Part shown: positions 35,026-43,337 of the stretch, piece after piece | How the letters are laid out: every line of letters begins with the position of its first letter | How positions within the stretch are numbered: position 1 is the stretch's first letter | Origin: Thermoplasmata archaeon | Lineage (GTDB): Archaea; Thermoplasmatota; Thermoplasmata; RBG-16-68-12; SOIM01 | Reading direction: 5' to 3' | NCBI GenBank assembly: GCA_023140195.1 | Contig: JAGLME010000002.1 | Coordinates: 28,420-92,419, forward strand | DNA: 64,000 bases | The notes under the pieces: model-generated | Seen by the model: only the letters and a program-made list of their open reading frames with translations | Told to the model about the DNA's origin: nothing | Database searches by the model: none | Made by a program: the position numbers and the translations under genes

Positions 35026-35977
35026 AGCCTCTGTTCTCCAGTATCTCCATTTCCCCTCCCTTTATTAATTTGTTCGCTTCTTGGGATTCGGTGACGATAC
35101 CTATCTCCGTGAGCTCCCCTCCTGCCTTCTTCACGGCGCTCTGCGCTTTCTTCAACCCTGACGGTTTGAGCGTGACCAGCAGTTCGTAGTCCCCCCCGAA
35201 GTACAGCAGCAGCTCATCCTTGGGAATGAAGTCTATCTGCGAGATCTCCTCTGTCCTGGGAAGCTTGTCGAAGTCTATCTCCATTGACATCCCGCTCTCA
35301 TCGCACATCTGGTACGCGGTGGAAGCGAGTCCGTCCGAGACGTCCATGCATGATGTCGCTAGACCGCTTTTTGAAAGAGCAACACCCTCAGCCATCCTCG
35401 GTTCAGGTCGGAACATCTTGCTTACGGCGGATTCGATGTCAAGCCCGTGTTTGAGGGCATGGTAGCCGACCGCACCTTTTCCCAGGTTCCCTGTGACCGC
35501 AACTATGTCCCCTTCATGCGCGCCACCGCGAAGCATTATCTTGGTCTTGGGGACGATGCCGAACGCCGTACCCACGAGCGTGACCTCGTAGCATTCCTTC
35601 GTATCTCCGCCCGCGATCGCAGTTCCGTACTTCCTTGCACACGAGTCCATACCCTGGGCCATGTCCTCCAGGAACTCTATGTCCTTTTGCCTGGGCAGTC
35701 CGACCGCAACCTCCACGCCCAACGGTTCCCCTCCTTTTGAAGCAATGTCACTGAGGTTCACCGCGATCACGTGCCAGCCCATGTCGTAAGCGGTCATGCC
35801 GACGGGCATGTGGGTCCTCTCGTTGATCATGTCGGTGCTGACCAGCAGGTAGTTCTTGCCCATTTCAATGGCAGCACAGTCGTCGGTCAATCCAAGCGGA
35901 AAATCGCCCTGGTCCAATATCTTCCTTATATGTTCGATCGCTTCTCGCTCTCCAATCTCCAGAAGCTGCTTCGCCAT
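35009..35977 (-). CDS. thiL: Thiamine-monophosphate kinase
   Basis: 322 residues from ATG 35977. ThiL phosphorylates thiamine monophosphate to the pyrophosphate coenzyme. Visible features are LGLTDDCAAIEM near the N-terminus (GDDAA-type Mg-ATP site), VNLSDIASKGGEPLGVEV (the conserved NxSDIAAMGG motif), AGGDTKEC, DVSDGLASTAYQM and FGGDYELLVT. The open frame runs on to 36097, but that extension overlaps the divergent tRNA-Gly gene and contains a box A (about 35998-36008, TTTTTATCG on the minus strand) 26 bases before ATG 35977, so the shorter, leaderless form is correct. It overlaps amrS by 17 bases. Confidence 0.95.
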   Translation of the reverse strand: MAKQLLEIGEREAIEHIRKILDQGDFPLGLTDDCAAIEMGKNYLLVSTDMINERTHMPVGMTAYDMGWHVIAVNLSDIASKGGEPLGVEVAVGLPRQKDIEFLEDMAQGMDSCARKYGTAIAGGDTKECYEVTLVGTAFGIVPKTKIMLRGGAHEGDIVAVTGNLGKGAVGYHALKHGLDIESAVSKMFRPEPRMAEGVALSKSGLATSCMDVSDGLASTAYQMCDESGMSMEIDFDKLPRTEEISQIDFIPKDELLLYFGGDYELLVTLKPSGLKKAQSAVKKAGGELTEIGIVTESQEANKLIKGGEMEILENRGYEHFR

Positions 35978-35997
35978 GGTGGGAATATCAATCGGGT

Positions 35998-36008
35998 CGA
36001 TAAAAAGG
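35998..36008 (-). promoter_or_regulatory. Box A promoter of the thiL operon
   Basis: On the minus strand CCTTTTTATCG is centred 26 bases before ATG 35977, implying a leaderless transcript for thiL-amrS-small membrane gene. Confidence 0.55.
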
Positions 36009-36071
36009 TTGTTCGGTGAATGGATAAAGGCTAAAGATTTAAGAGATATCACACGATTCAAGAATGCTCGA

Positions 36072-36144
36072 GCGGGCGTAGTGTAGCCTGGTATCACTTA
36101 AGCTTGCCAAGCTTATAACTCGGGTTCAAATCCCGGCGCCCGCA
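36072..36144 (+). tRNA. tRNA-Gly (anticodon GCC)
   Basis: The acceptor stem GCGGGCG pairs with CGCCCGC, followed by discriminator A. The anticodon stem TAAGC/GCTTA encloses the loop TTGCCAA with anticodon GCC. The T-arm has the loop TTCAAAT with stem TCGGG/CCCGG. The D-arm (AGCCTGGTA) follows the acceptor. There is no intron and CCA is not encoded. A box A-like TTTAAGAGATAT lies about 30 bases upstream (36037-36050). Confidence 0.96.
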
Positions 36145-36241
36145 CTTCTCTGGCATAACCTATTAATATCCTGGAAGCCCTTCAACGGTCTGGAATCTTC
36201 GTCCTTATGGGGAGGCGTTATTCGAAATAGGAGGAACATAC

Positions 36242-38587
36242 GTGCAAATCAAATCCCTATTGACAGCGCTGAATCTACTGACTGCTGCGGTACTTGGCTT
36301 TCTGGTCATGGCCTCTTTTGTCGGGATGGACCACGTTGAACCGCTGGGCCCACCGACCTGCCCGAACGTTCATGACCCGATATTGATCAACGAGAACGTG
36401 AACTTCACCGCGGCCAACGGTGTAACTGGAGGATCCGGGACGTTCTTTGACCCCTACAAGATCGAGGGATGGAACATAGACGCTTCCACATCCGGCAACG
36501 GCGGTGTCTTCATTGCCAACACAGATGCTCATTTCGTTGTTACGAACGTGTGTGTGCTGTCAGGATCACTTAATCCTCCCATGATTGACAATCCAGGTAT
36601 CACATTCAGCAACGTCAAGTACGGATTTCTGCATAATTCTCTTTCGGATCTGAACTCGTACGGCGTCACGATACAAGATTCCGAGTTCGTTGGGGTCGAG
36701 GACATCATCCTCACCCAGAACGGGGGCGCACTGACCAAACCGAGCATGATTGTTGCAGGATCCAGTCACATCCTAATCAGTCACAATGAGGTTGTCCCCC
36801 TGGTGCCCCTTGGCATAGGGATTGCGGTCAGCGGTTCCAGTGAAGTCGAAGTGAAGAACAACATCGTCGATTTGGCAATGCAGGGCATGTCCGTCGCCAG
36901 TTCGAACAACATCTTGATTGAGGGCAACATCCTGGCCAATGCCCTGGACGGAGTATATGTTCATGATTCCCAGGATGTCCATGTGAACAGCAACGTGGTA
37001 TTTCCCATCCTCGGATATGGTATCAACATCTACCAGGGTTCCGATATCACAATCTCAAGGAACAGCGGTGGCGGAGGCAGTAAAGGCATCAGTGCAGGAG
37101 GGGGAGTGACCGGCCTTGTTATCCAGGGGAATGAGATGTATGGGAACACCTTCAGTGGAATCTCAGTTACCACGGACAATCCTGTAATCATTGAGAACAA
37201 TGTCCACGGGAATGGGGACGGTATGACCGTGGTTGGGGACGGTGCCCTGATCTTTGGGAACGACGCATCCCACAATGAAGTGAGGGGGATCTGGCTGCAG
37301 GGATCTACCAATGCCACCGTCATCGGAAATACCGTTTCTTACAATGACATTCAGACCTATTCGGGGGGCATCTGCGTCTGCAATGGGGCTACTGGAACCG
37401 TGCTCCATCATAACAATATCATTGGCAATCCCGATCAAGCGAAGGATCTCATGGGCCCTGAGAACGCTTGGCACAATGGATATCCAAGTGGTGGCAACTA
37501 CTGGTCCGATTACGCCGGGGTGGACGACAAGAACGGCCCCAATCAGGATCTGCCCGGAAGCGATGGGATTGGTGATACTCCCTACATTATCGATTCAGAC
37601 AGTCAGGACCCGTATCCGCGGATGACCGAGATTCCGCCGTTCCCACTGGATATCGGCCAGGACATCACACTTGACGAGGGCGATTCCATTGCCCTTACGG
37701 CATCGGCAGGAGGCCTTGGCGAACCAGATATCGAGGTGACCTGGGATTTCAGAGATGATGTCGATAGCAACAATGACGGGAATCCGATAAACGATATCGA
37801 CGCGACCGGAGTGTCCGTGACCCACACGTATGGAGATGATGGAGCTTACGCTGTGACAGCGACCGCAACATACTTCTCGGTATTCACCGACATGGACCAG
37901 CTCGAGGTGACCGTACAGAATGTGCCTCCAGCCATGATCGGTGACATCGATGCGACCCTGACCGTCAACATCACTCTCCGTGTGGCGGGGGAGAAATGGC
38001 ACGACGTGACGCTGGAGGTTCTCGAAGGGAATTCACAAGTGGGTACATCTTCCGTTACGCGCGAACCCGGCTCCCCGAACGATCAGGCGGTCACTCTCAA
38101 CAATGTGGCGATAGATATTGTGACCGGAAATGCTGTGGTCGAATACACACCTCTCAACGACGTGGTCAACGGGAACATATGGGGGGCGGACCCAGCATGG
38201 TTGATACTGACCTTCGAAGACGGGACCGAGATACTCCTCAATCACACCTTCAATGTCCGTCATCCTGACACCTGGATATGGACGCTTCCCTCTTTCGGCC
38301 CCTATCTGGTCGGTGTCCCGCTCACTTTCGAGGCTACTGCCTCAGACGTTGGCAGCGACGATCTCACATTCACATGGAGCTGGGGCGACAGTTCACCGGA
38401 TGATGTCAACACTTACTACAACAATGGAGTCGGTCCAGATCCACATCCTTCTCCTGAAGTCAATCCGATCACGGTGACGAACAGCCAGAAGCACACCTTT
38501 GGTTCTCAAGGAACATACAACATTACTCTGACCGTGGAAGATGATGATGGAGGAACCGCGACTGCCACTTTGACACTAACCCTGTAG
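36242..38587 (+). CDS. Exported NosD-type beta-helix protein with PKD-like domains
   Basis: 781 residues from GTG 36242, with GGAGG eight bases upstream. A signal peptide (LLTALNLLTAAVLGFLVMA) precedes a right-handed parallel beta-helix (about residues 60-420), seen as short repeated strands with stacked Asn and hydrophobic turns (SNNILIEGNILANALDGVYV). The helix ends in the NosD-type block GYPSGGNYWSDYAGVDD and PGSDGIGDTPYIIDSDSQDP, shared with the exported protein at 50.1 kb. PKD-like domains follow (IEVTWDFRDDVDSNNDGN, LTFTWSWGDSSPDD). No C-terminal membrane helix is present, so it is released or held by partners. Beta-helix proteins of this kind bind or cleave polysaccharides or serve as surface scaffolds. 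Confidence 0.85.
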   Translation: MQIKSLLTALNLLTAAVLGFLVMASFVGMDHVEPLGPPTCPNVHDPILINENVNFTAANGVTGGSGTFFDPYKIEGWNIDASTSGNGGVFIANTDAHFVVTNVCVLSGSLNPPMIDNPGITFSNVKYGFLHNSLSDLNSYGVTIQDSEFVGVEDIILTQNGGALTKPSMIVAGSSHILISHNEVVPLVPLGIGIAVSGSSEVEVKNNIVDLAMQGMSVASSNNILIEGNILANALDGVYVHDSQDVHVNSNVVFPILGYGINIYQGSDITISRNSGGGGSKGISAGGGVTGLVIQGNEMYGNTFSGISVTTDNPVIIENNVHGNGDGMTVVGDGALIFGNDASHNEVRGIWLQGSTNATVIGNTVSYNDIQTYSGGICVCNGATGTVLHHNNIIGNPDQAKDLMGPENAWHNGYPSGGNYWSDYAGVDDKNGPNQDLPGSDGIGDTPYIIDSDSQDPYPRMTEIPPFPLDIGQDITLDEGDSIALTASAGGLGEPDIEVTWDFRDDVDSNNDGNPINDIDATGVSVTHTYGDDGAYAVTATATYFSVFTDMDQLEVTVQNVPPAMIGDIDATLTVNITLRVAGEKWHDVTLEVLEGNSQVGTSSVTREPGSPNDQAVTLNNVAIDIVTGNAVVEYTPLNDVVNGNIWGADPAWLILTFEDGTEILLNHTFNVRHPDTWIWTLPSFGPYLVGVPLTFEATASDVGSDDLTFTWSWGDSSPDDVNTYYNNGVGPDPHPSPEVNPITVTNSQKHTFGSQGTYNITLTVEDDDGGTATATLTLTL

Positions 38588-38589
38588 AA

Positions 38590-39030
38590 TCACAGCAACC
38601 GTTCAATCGCTTCCGATATGCTCCAGACCTCGATGATCTCTTCATCCCTGATCCTGTCGAAGTCCTTGTCGTTGGTTATGAGTATGGCATCTGCCTTCAG
38701 GCAAGTTGCGGCGTGCAGAACGTCGGCTTTTCGTGGAGTTTCGAAATAAACCCTGCAAACGCGTTTCAGGTTCTTCCCCACTTGCGAGATGTCCATCTTG
38801 GCGATCAGATTCTCCAACAGATCCACTGTGGTCACGGAATGGAATTCAATTGCGTAGTTGTACATCTCGAGGATCAGGTGATGATTGCCCACGATTCTGA
38901 TGTCATCTCTCTCAATCAACGTGACGATCAACCGGAACGTCTTCTTCTCCTTGTCCGGGCTTCGGATGGCGGCAACGAGTACGTTCGTGTCAATCAAAAA
39001 GGTCTGGGTGTTCTTTCCTGAGCCACTCAT
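38590..39030 (-). CDS. PIN-domain protein (VapC-like toxin)
   Basis: 146 residues from ATG 39030. PIN landmarks are the N-terminal FLIDTNVLVAAIR (first catalytic Asp), the central acidic region (HLILEMYNY), and C-terminal PRKADVLHAATCLKADAILITNDKDFD, abbreviated here by its key acidic residues D and DKDFD. VapC toxins are Mg-dependent ribonucleases. It overlaps the AbrB-like gene (38990-39256) by 41 bases, the usual order of antitoxin first, toxin second. A longer frame to 39075 adds a basic stretch without family similarity. Confidence 0.85.
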   Translation of the reverse strand: MSGSGKNTQTFLIDTNVLVAAIRSPDKEKKTFRLIVTLIERDDIRIVGNHHLILEMYNYAIEFHSVTTVDLLENLIAKMDISQVGKNLKRVCRVYFETPRKADVLHAATCLKADAILITNDKDFDRIRDEEIIEVWSISEAIERLL

Positions 39031-39256
39031 CCATTTCCTTCCTGACCTTCTTCTCGACCGCGTCGAAGTCCACATCCTTAGTCTCGATCTTTATTCTGGC
39101 GATGAGGTCATCCACGTCGAGTTTCTGAAGTTCGATGCGTCCGTGTTCATTCCCAGATATGAAGAATCTTGTACCTTCCTTGATTCTCATCACATCCCTA
39201 ATGGCCTTCGGGATAACGATGCGTCCGCTTTTATCGATTGTGATGATGTCTGCCAT
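38990..39256 (-). CDS. AbrB/SpoVT-type DNA-binding antitoxin (VapB-like)
   Basis: 88 residues from ATG 39256. The N-terminal swapped-hairpin domain is clear: ADIITIDKSGRIVIPKAIR then GTRFFISGNEHGRIELQKL. The C-terminal half is a charged helix (KIETKDVDFDAVEKKVRKEM) that would wrap the PIN toxin. AbrB-type antitoxins bind their own promoter and neutralise the toxin encoded next. The frame is open further upstream to 39346, but the extra residues are unrelated to the family. Confidence 0.85.
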   Translation of the reverse strand: MADIITIDKSGRIVIPKAIRDVMRIKEGTRFFISGNEHGRIELQKLDVDDLIARIKIETKDVDFDAVEKKVRKEMDEWLRKEHPDLFD

Positions 39257-39390
39257 TTTACCACTGTGAGAATGATGGTATTTTGGCATATTTGTAGTTG
39301 TCGGAGGATTGGAGGCAAGCATCCATGGCTGCGATGGCTTCTCCATCCACTGAAGGCGCCAGGTGGTTCAGGCTCATAGTCATACTTTAT

Positions 39391-39420
39391 GTTATACGAA
39401 AGTATAAATGCGAGTATAAC
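39391..39420 (+). promoter_or_regulatory. Inverted repeat in the promoter of the second AbrB/PIN module
   Basis: GTTATAC (39391-39397) and GTATAAC (39414-39420) are perfect inverted copies, 16 bases apart, flanking the box A-like AGTATAAATG at 39401-39410. Extra half-copies (CTTTAT, GTATAA) lie nearby. The position, about 15-40 bases before the antitoxin start, suits autoregulation by the AbrB-like protein. Confidence 0.5.
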
Positions 39421-39433
39421 CGTTTTTATATTG

Positions 39434-39682
39434 ATGATCGAGATCGCGATGAAGATAGGACCTAAAGGCCAAGTTGTTATCCCCAAACCTTTCCGAAATG
39501 CCTTCAAGATGGCCCCGGGAACAGAGGTGGTCTTCTCCATTGAAGGGGACAAACTGACTCTCTCAAAACCCCCCGTAAAGGCGTCGGAGTACTTCGAGAA
39601 GATGGCGAAGCGCCGGAACAAGAAGTTCACGATGCATCCGCATGACGCTTACGAAGAGGAGTTGGAGGAACGTCTCGGATGA
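39434..39682 (+). CDS. AbrB/SpoVT-type antitoxin, second module
   Basis: 82 residues from ATG 39434. The AbrB hairpin is seen as MKIGPKGQVVIPKPFRNAF followed by GTEVVFSIEGDKLTLSK; the rest is a charged helical tail (FEKMAKRRNKKF). A longer frame to 39389 overlaps the promoter. It is divergent from the first AbrB/PIN pair, the two antitoxin starts being 178 bases apart, and its stop overlaps the following PIN gene by ATGA. Confidence 0.85.
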   Translation: MIEIAMKIGPKGQVVIPKPFRNAFKMAPGTEVVFSIEGDKLTLSKPPVKASEYFEKMAKRRNKKFTMHPHDAYEEELEERLG

Positions 39683-40080
39683 TATATCTGGACTCTTGTG
39701 TGCCGATCTATGCGGCCCTAGATTCTGAAGCTTCCGGCGAATGGTCCAGAGATCTCCTCTTGAGAATTGAGAAGGGTGAAGACTCAGCTGTCACTTCCGC
39801 GCTTACTCTTGATGAGTTCACGTACAAAGTCCGAAAGGAGGAGGGAATCGAAGCGTCCTTTGAAACTGGACGCATGCTGCTTAGTATGCCAAATCTGAGG
39901 TTCATACCTGTTGATTACGAGGTTCTGTGGAGAAGCCTAGAGCTCGTCGAGAAGCTTGGTCTGTATCCCCGAGACAGCATTCATGCCGCAACCGCCCTAC
40001 TGCAGAACATCACAACGATTGTTTCAGAGGACAAGGACTTTGACGCCGTTCCCAAGATTGAGCGACGATGGCTTGACTGA
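39679..40080 (+). CDS. PIN-domain protein (VapC-like toxin), second module
   Basis: 133 residues. The four acidic positions of the PIN fold can be placed: MIYLDSCVPIYAA, ALTLDEFTYKV, GLYPRDSIHAATAL and TTIVSEDKDFDAV. It starts on the ATGA overlap with its antitoxin and is translationally coupled to it. It is a distinct subtype from the first PIN protein (TLDE and PRDSIHAA motifs versus RKADVLHAA). Confidence 0.88.
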   Translation: MIYLDSCVPIYAALDSEASGEWSRDLLLRIEKGEDSAVTSALTLDEFTYKVRKEEGIEASFETGRMLLSMPNLRFIPVDYEVLWRSLELVEKLGLYPRDSIHAATALLQNITTIVSEDKDFDAVPKIERRWLD

Positions 40081-40196
40081 GAAACCACTCCCACCGGACT
40101 GTTGTAGATCAGCACCATCGTGATGGCCTTTCCACCAGACGCCTGAGACCTCAAGTTTACAGACGCTTTGGCAGTGCTGGATACTTCCCTCGATCA

Positions 40197-41279
40197 CTAC
40201 TCTTCCTTTCTCTTCATCACAGATCTGTATGCCACAGTCGCAAGAACAACCGCAATGATGACGACGGCTATGATGATCGGTACAATTGGAGAGATTCCAC
40301 AGGAAGAATCGGTCAGGCAATCCACTTGAGGGTTGACGCCCTCCTTGGCATTCTCAATGTCATCAACCATTTCCTGAGATTCTATGAGTCCAACATTGTG
40401 AAACTGGACATTGCCATCAACATCAACAATGCAGGTCGTGGGCGTTGCGGAGACCCCATATTGCTGCCACAATCCCTCGACATCCCTTGCGTAGGTCCAG
40501 GCTCCGCCGTGCTCTTCCTTGAAGTCCTTGACTTCCTGATCATTCTCAGCCTCAACTGCTATGGAGATCATCACCAGGTCGCGATCGGTGTAGTTCCCTC
40601 TAATGGCCTTGAGCTCCTCATGCATGAGAACTGAGTTAAGGCCGGATGGGATGAAGAAGTCTATTAGTACGACTCTTCCCTCATACCAAGACAGCCTGAA
40701 TTCATCCCCCTCCACATCCGCTATTGTGAAGCCATAGGCAGGTTCCTCTTCGACCACAACAGGAAGAAGTGGGGCGCCGCATCCTGTCTTTGCATCTTCG
40801 ATCTCGGCAGCCAGAACATCCCATGTCCGATACCCCGTAATCTTTGATTGTACGCAGCCATTGACATCGACAAAATACTCTGTTGGAGTTGCACTGATAT
40901 CATAGACCGATTGGAGATCTTGATTGTCTTTGGCAAATGCCCAAGTCCCTTCGTAAGTTTGCCTGTAGTCCCTGATATCCTGGACCGTATCACGATCCGC
41001 AACACTTATGGATATCATCACGAGCTCTTGTTCTGTGTAGTTCTCCCTAATCACGACGAGTTCACGCATCAACTCAACGCACCATGTGCACTCGGTGTTC
41101 GTGAAGTCTATCAGGACGACCTTCCCCTTGTGTTCAGAAAGGGTGAACACATTCCCATCTATGTCCTCTATCGAGAAATCAGGGGCCAATTCGTCCACAG
41201 CAGTGGAGATCCCCGAAAAAGCTAATGCTGTTGAGATAAGGACAATGACACAAGAAACGACTCTCGCACCCTTCAACAT
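40197..41279 (-). CDS. Exported, membrane-anchored tandem thioredoxin-like (TlpA-type) protein
   Basis: 360 residues: a signal sequence (1-28), two TlpA/redoxin domains and a C-terminal membrane helix (IVPIIIAVVIIAVVLATVA) with a basic stop. Domain 1 (about 30-160) has APDFSIEDIDGNVFTLSEHKGK and the redox motif CTWC (64-67). Domain 2 repeats the plan, GFTIADVEGDEFRLSWYEGRVVLIDFF, but at the CxxC site reads IPSGLNSV and has no cysteine. Both end with a cis-Pro motif region (SATPTEYFVDVNG and SATPTTCIVDVDG). Only one domain can be redox active, the second probably binds a partner or presents the substrate. It should work on the outer face of the membrane, for example on cytochromes or disulphides of surface proteins. 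Confidence 0.88.
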   Translation of the reverse strand: MLKGARVVSCVIVLISTALAFSGISTAVDELAPDFSIEDIDGNVFTLSEHKGKVVLIDFTNTECTWCVELMRELVVIRENYTEQELVMISISVADRDTVQDIRDYRQTYEGTWAFAKDNQDLQSVYDISATPTEYFVDVNGCVQSKITGYRTWDVLAAEIEDAKTGCGAPLLPVVVEEEPAYGFTIADVEGDEFRLSWYEGRVVLIDFFIPSGLNSVLMHEELKAIRGNYTDRDLVMISIAVEAENDQEVKDFKEEHGGAWTYARDVEGLWQQYGVSATPTTCIVDVDGNVQFHNVGLIESQEMVDDIENAKEGVNPQVDCLTDSSCGISPIVPIIIAVVIIAVVLATVAYRSVMKRKEE

Positions 41280-41338
41280 GATTTCCCTCCGAATCCATAT
41301 TCTGTATCGGGCTATATATCCGTTTCCATCTCTCGGGA

Positions 41339-42304
41339 CTACTTCTTCTGCATCTCCAGCCCAATGACCACAAAATGAGCCAATAGTGCCTCTAACTGTA
41401 TCCTATCGTTGCTACCTTCCACCATTCTGAACTCCGCTTCCCCCAGTCTGTCAACTAGCTGGACCTTGTAGGCCTCATCGATGCTCAGATCGAATATCGT
41501 CCTGTGTATCTGCCTGATGACGTCCTCGCCAGAAAGACCGTATTCTATCAACAGCTCGTCCAGCTTCTCTCGGGTCGCCAAGAACTTCCCGGTAAGAGCG
41601 ATATCCAGGAGCTTCTTCACGTCCTCTGGCCTGGCAATCGTCGCAGTCTTGTACAACGCATCCTCGTCTATGGTGTCCGAAAGTGATGCCGCGACCTGCA
41701 ACGAATTGATGGCCTTTCTCATGTCACCCTGGGCGATGTAGATGATGCTGGCCATTCCGTCCTTTGTGATCTTCAACTTCTCGGCCTTGGCGATCTTGTT
41801 CAGGTACTTCTCTATCGGCTCCGGCTTCAACGGCCTGAACCTGAATACCGCACATCTGGACTGAATGGGCTCTATGATCTTTGAAGAGTAATTGCATGAA
41901 AGGACGAACCTGCACGTACTGGTGTACTTCTCCATCGTTCTCCTCAACGCGGCCTGAGCGTCATGCGTCAGCGCATCGGCCTCATCCAGGAATATTATCT
42001 TGAACCCACCTTCACCGATAGGGGCCGTCCTCGCATACTCCTTAATCTTCGTTCGCACTACGTTGATACCCCTCTCATCGGATGCGTTCAGCTCATGGAA
42101 GTTGATCTTCCACTCCTCCCCGAAAAGCTCCTTGGCGAGGGCGATGGCGCACGTCGTCTTCCCAGTACCAGCCGGTCCGGCAAAAAGCAGATGCGGAAGG
42201 CTCCTGGTCTTGGCGTAAGCGGTCAACCTCTCTACTATCTCGTCCTGACCCGCCACATCCGCCAGCTTGCCTGGTCGGTACTTCTCGACCCAAACTTCCT
42301 TCAC
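41339..42304 (-). CDS. rfcS: Replication factor C small subunit
   Basis: 321 residues, the normal length for the archaeal clamp-loader small subunit. AAA+ motifs are clear: VEKYRPGKLADVAGQ (RFC box II), Walker A GPAGTGKTT, NASDERGI, Walker B IIFLDEADAL, sensor 1 VLSCNYSSKI and the arginine-finger SRC motif in IQSRCAVFRF. With the large subunit it loads PCNA onto DNA. A promoter region with the divergent ttuA gene lies at 42305-42365 (box A-like TTTATTAAGG). Confidence 0.97.
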   Translation of the reverse strand: MKEVWVEKYRPGKLADVAGQDEIVERLTAYAKTRSLPHLLFAGPAGTGKTTCAIALAKELFGEEWKINFHELNASDERGINVVRTKIKEYARTAPIGEGGFKIIFLDEADALTHDAQAALRRTMEKYTSTCRFVLSCNYSSKIIEPIQSRCAVFRFRPLKPEPIEKYLNKIAKAEKLKITKDGMASIIYIAQGDMRKAINSLQVAASLSDTIDEDALYKTATIARPEDVKKLLDIALTGKFLATREKLDELLIEYGLSGEDVIRQIHRTIFDLSIDEAYKVQLVDRLGEAEFRMVEGSNDRIQLEALLAHFVVIGLEMQKK

Positions 42305-42365
42305 AGCCTCCCCCTTTGTTGGCGGGAAATGGTCTGAACCTTTATTAAGGTTTTAGTAGGGCTCG

Positions 42366-43337
42366 ATGAAAATACGTCAGTTTCTTATCGGCTCACGCCA
42401 TTGGTCTCCCGTGGACTGCACCAAGTGCTCCAAGCCAGCGGTTACCTTCATTCGTTACAGCGGGAACCATCTCTGCGAGGACCATTTCTTCGAGTTCTTC
42501 GACAAGAGGGTCAAGAAGGAGATGAGGAAGCAGTGCGAGTTCAAGGCGGATACGAAGATTGCGGTCGCTTTATCTGGCGGGAAGGACAGTATCGTTACAA
42601 CCTGGGTTCTGGATGAGCTGATATCAAAGAGAAGGGACATGGAACTTCACGCGATCACGGTGGATGAAGGGATTGAAGGCTACCGTCCAGAGAGCCTGAC
42701 GATGGCCAGGGATTTCTGTGAGAAGAGAGGGATCCCTCATCATGTTGTGACGTTCAAGGAACTGGTCGGATGGACCATGGATGAGATCGCGAAGGACGAT
42801 CCAGAGACAATACCCTGCACCTACTGCGGTGTCTTCAGAAGGAAGGCGCTCAACTCGAAGGCAAAGGAGATCGGGGTGGACTACCTAGCCACCGGCCTTA
42901 ACCTGGATGACACAGCACAATCCGTTCTGATGAACTTCGCCAGGGGTGACGTAGAGAAGCTTGCCAGAATGGGTCCTCATACCCGGGCTCAGAAGGGTTT
43001 GATACGAAGAATCCAGCCACTAAGGGCCATACCGGAAAAGGAGGTCTACATCTTCTCCATGCTCAAGGGAATGGATATCCACAATGCCGAGTGCCCTTAT
43101 GCAGAAAGAGCCTTCAGGGGCAAGTTCAGGGACATCCTGTACGACTTGGAGAGCTCATCACCGGGAACCAAACACGGAATCCTAAGCACATACGATTCAA
43201 TCCAGCCAGCACTTCAGAATACGTACCCGCGGGCGGACCTTGGAAGCTGTAACAACTGTGGAGAGCCAACTCTATCCGAAATATGCAAATCCTGTGCTCT
43301 GCTCGGAAAACTGGAAGGACTCAGAACTGCCCCTTGA
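42366..43337 (+). CDS. ttuA: tRNA 2-thiolation protein of the TtuA/NcsA (TIGR00269) type
   Basis: 323 residues. An N-terminal zinc site (CTKCSKP ... HLCEDH) precedes the PP-loop VALSGGKDSIVT. Downstream CTYCGVFRRKAL and the cysteine in NAECPYAERAFR supply the three conserved cysteines for the Fe-S cluster, and a C-terminal zinc ribbon CNNCGEP ... CKSC closes the protein. The enzyme adenylates U54 or U34 of tRNA and inserts sulphur from a ubiquitin-like carrier (SAMP/TtuB type). It converges on purA with a 17-base overlap of the coding ends. Confidence 0.92.
   Translation: MKIRQFLIGSRHWSPVDCTKCSKPAVTFIRYSGNHLCEDHFFEFFDKRVKKEMRKQCEFKADTKIAVALSGGKDSIVTTWVLDELISKRRDMELHAITVDEGIEGYRPESLTMARDFCEKRGIPHHVVTFKELVGWTMDEIAKDDPETIPCTYCGVFRRKALNSKAKEIGVDYLATGLNLDDTAQSVLMNFARGDVEKLARMGPHTRAQKGLIRRIQPLRAIPEKEVYIFSMLKGMDIHNAECPYAERAFRGKFRDILYDLESSSPGTKHGILSTYDSIQPALQNTYPRADLGSCNNCGEPTLSEICKSCALLGKLEGLRTAP

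Noticed and set aside
35978..36097. N-terminal extension of thiL
   Set aside because: It overlaps the tRNA-Gly gene and the thiL box A; the family start is at 35977.
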